From Methylocapsa sp. (lineage in GTDB: Bacteria; Pseudomonadota; Alphaproteobacteria; Rhizobiales; Beijerinckiaceae): a DNA stretch of 6,704 bases. The stretch spans positions 1-6,704 of the forward strand of contig JAFMSB010000093.1 of the NCBI GenBank assembly GCA_017353815.1. The letters run 5' to 3'. Of the stretch, positions 6,053-6,704 are shown piece by piece; within the stretch, counting starts at the first letter, position 1, and every line of letters begins with the position of its first letter. A model generated the notes under the pieces. The model had not been told where the DNA came from. It was given only the letters and a program-made list of their open reading frames with translations, and did not search any database. Position numbers and translations under genes: made by a program.

Positions 6053-6658
6053 ATGATACGAACCGAGAAGGAGCCTAAGGGAAAGGACACCCACCGGCTT
6101 ATCATAGACATTGCGGAGAAACTTTTCCGCCAGCTCGGTTTTCAAAAGACGACGGTGGCCGATATTGCCCGCGAGCTGAGCATGTCTCCGGCAAATGTCT
6201 ACCGCTTTTTCGCGGCAAAATCGGAGATCAATGCGGCCGTCTGCAGGGATATACTCAGCAAGATCGAGGCCGAAGCGGAAAAGATTGCTCTGGCACGGGG
6301 CTCAGCAGCCCAGCGGCTCCAAAACGTGCTCACCTCGGTCGAGCGGTCACATCATAAGCGCTACATGGCCGACCGCAAGCTCCACGAGCTGGTCGAGGTC
6401 GCGATCACCGAGAACTGGTCGATCATGAACGATCACAATCAGCGCATAACCGCAATCGTCGAGCAGATCATCGCGAGCGGAATGGCAGCGGGGGAGTTTC
6501 GCCCGGGTGATGCGGCTCTTACTGCCCAGCTGGTCAATACCGCCTGTATCCGGTTCTGTCATCCGCGCCTGATGGTGGAATATGATCAAAAACCGGAGCC
6601 AACGCTCGAACAAATGGTCAATTTCTGCTTGGCTGCCCTGGCTCGCCCATCGGCCTGA
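6053..6658 (+). CDS. TetR/AcrR-family transcriptional repressor
   Basis: This encodes a 201-residue DNA-binding regulator, the usual TetR-family length. The N-terminal domain (about 12-59) carries the characteristic three helices: AEKLFRQLGF, then the helix-turn-helix TTVADIARELSMSPANVYRFFAAKSEI with the conserved Y-x-F-F/x-x-K-x-E signature. The remainder (about 65-195) is the helical ligand-binding and dimerisation domain, which is variable, so the inducer cannot be read from it. An in-frame ATG at 5927 would add 42 residues that do not resemble TetR sequence, and it lacks a ribosome binding site; 6053 is preferred. The gene is divergent from ettA, but regulation of ettA is not implied. Such repressors often control themselves and adjacent efflux or enzyme genes, and candidate palindromes lie just upstream. 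Any target on the right lies outside the window. Confidence 0.92.
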   Translation: MIRTEKEPKGKDTHRLIIDIAEKLFRQLGFQKTTVADIARELSMSPANVYRFFAAKSEINAAVCRDILSKIEAEAEKIALARGSAAQRLQNVLTSVERSHHKRYMADRKLHELVEVAITENWSIMNDHNQRITAIVEQIIASGMAAGEFRPGDAALTAQLVNTACIRFCHPRLMVEYDQKPEPTLEQMVNFCLAALARPSA

Positions 6659-6704
6659 ACCGGCAGCGTGGCGAAGGAAGGCGGCCCCGTCCCGGGCTAA
6701 ATGC
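6659..6704. other. Right edge after the TetR gene
   Basis: Only 46 bp remain. A purine-rich GAAGGAAGG (6673-6681) resembles a ribosome binding site, and an ATG occurs at 6701-6703, but the 19-nt gap between them is too long for a normal start. Whether a downstream gene begins here cannot be judged. Confidence 0.25.

Overview
The window looks like a chromosomal segment from an alphaproteobacterium, probably of the order Hyphomicrobiales (Rhizobiales). The evidence is the EttA protein, which reads as typical for that group, moderately high GC, and Shine-Dalgarno-led genes. The genus cannot be fixed from sequence reading alone.

Layout: (1) Positions 91-1341, minus strand: an exported protein made almost entirely of seven tandem ~56-residue GloVer-type repeats (TIGR03803-like). 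Its last three repeats are very similar at DNA level. (2) About 400 bp of intergenic DNA, with a perfect 7-bp hairpin just before the next gene. (3) Positions 1738-3195, plus strand: an exported TolB/PD40-like beta-propeller protein of 485 residues, with an unusually long N-terminal region and an ambiguous signal sequence. (4) About 500 bp with no convincing gene and one hairpin. (5) Positions 3707-3922, plus strand: a small unrecognised protein of 71 residues with a usable ribosome binding site. (6) Positions 3970-5622, minus strand: complete EttA, the ABC-F translation factor and the best-supported gene here. (7) A divergent, relatively AT-rich control region. (8) Positions 6053-6658, plus strand: a TetR/AcrR-family repressor, best started at an internal ATG with a strong ribosome binding site. 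The window ends 46 bp after it.

The genes do not form one evident pathway. ettA is a housekeeping translation gene. The TetR gene probably controls itself and/or genes beyond the right edge; efflux genes are common partners of such repressors, but none is visible. The two exported repeat or propeller proteins are divergently transcribed across a shared intergenic region and look like accessory surface or periplasmic proteins. I found no CRISPR array, tRNA, rRNA, insertion sequence, phage gene or clear toxin-antitoxin pair. I cannot claim a new biological system. The most interesting items are the recently expanded repeat protein without a visible anchor, its divergently transcribed exported propeller neighbour, and candidate operators near the TetR gene.
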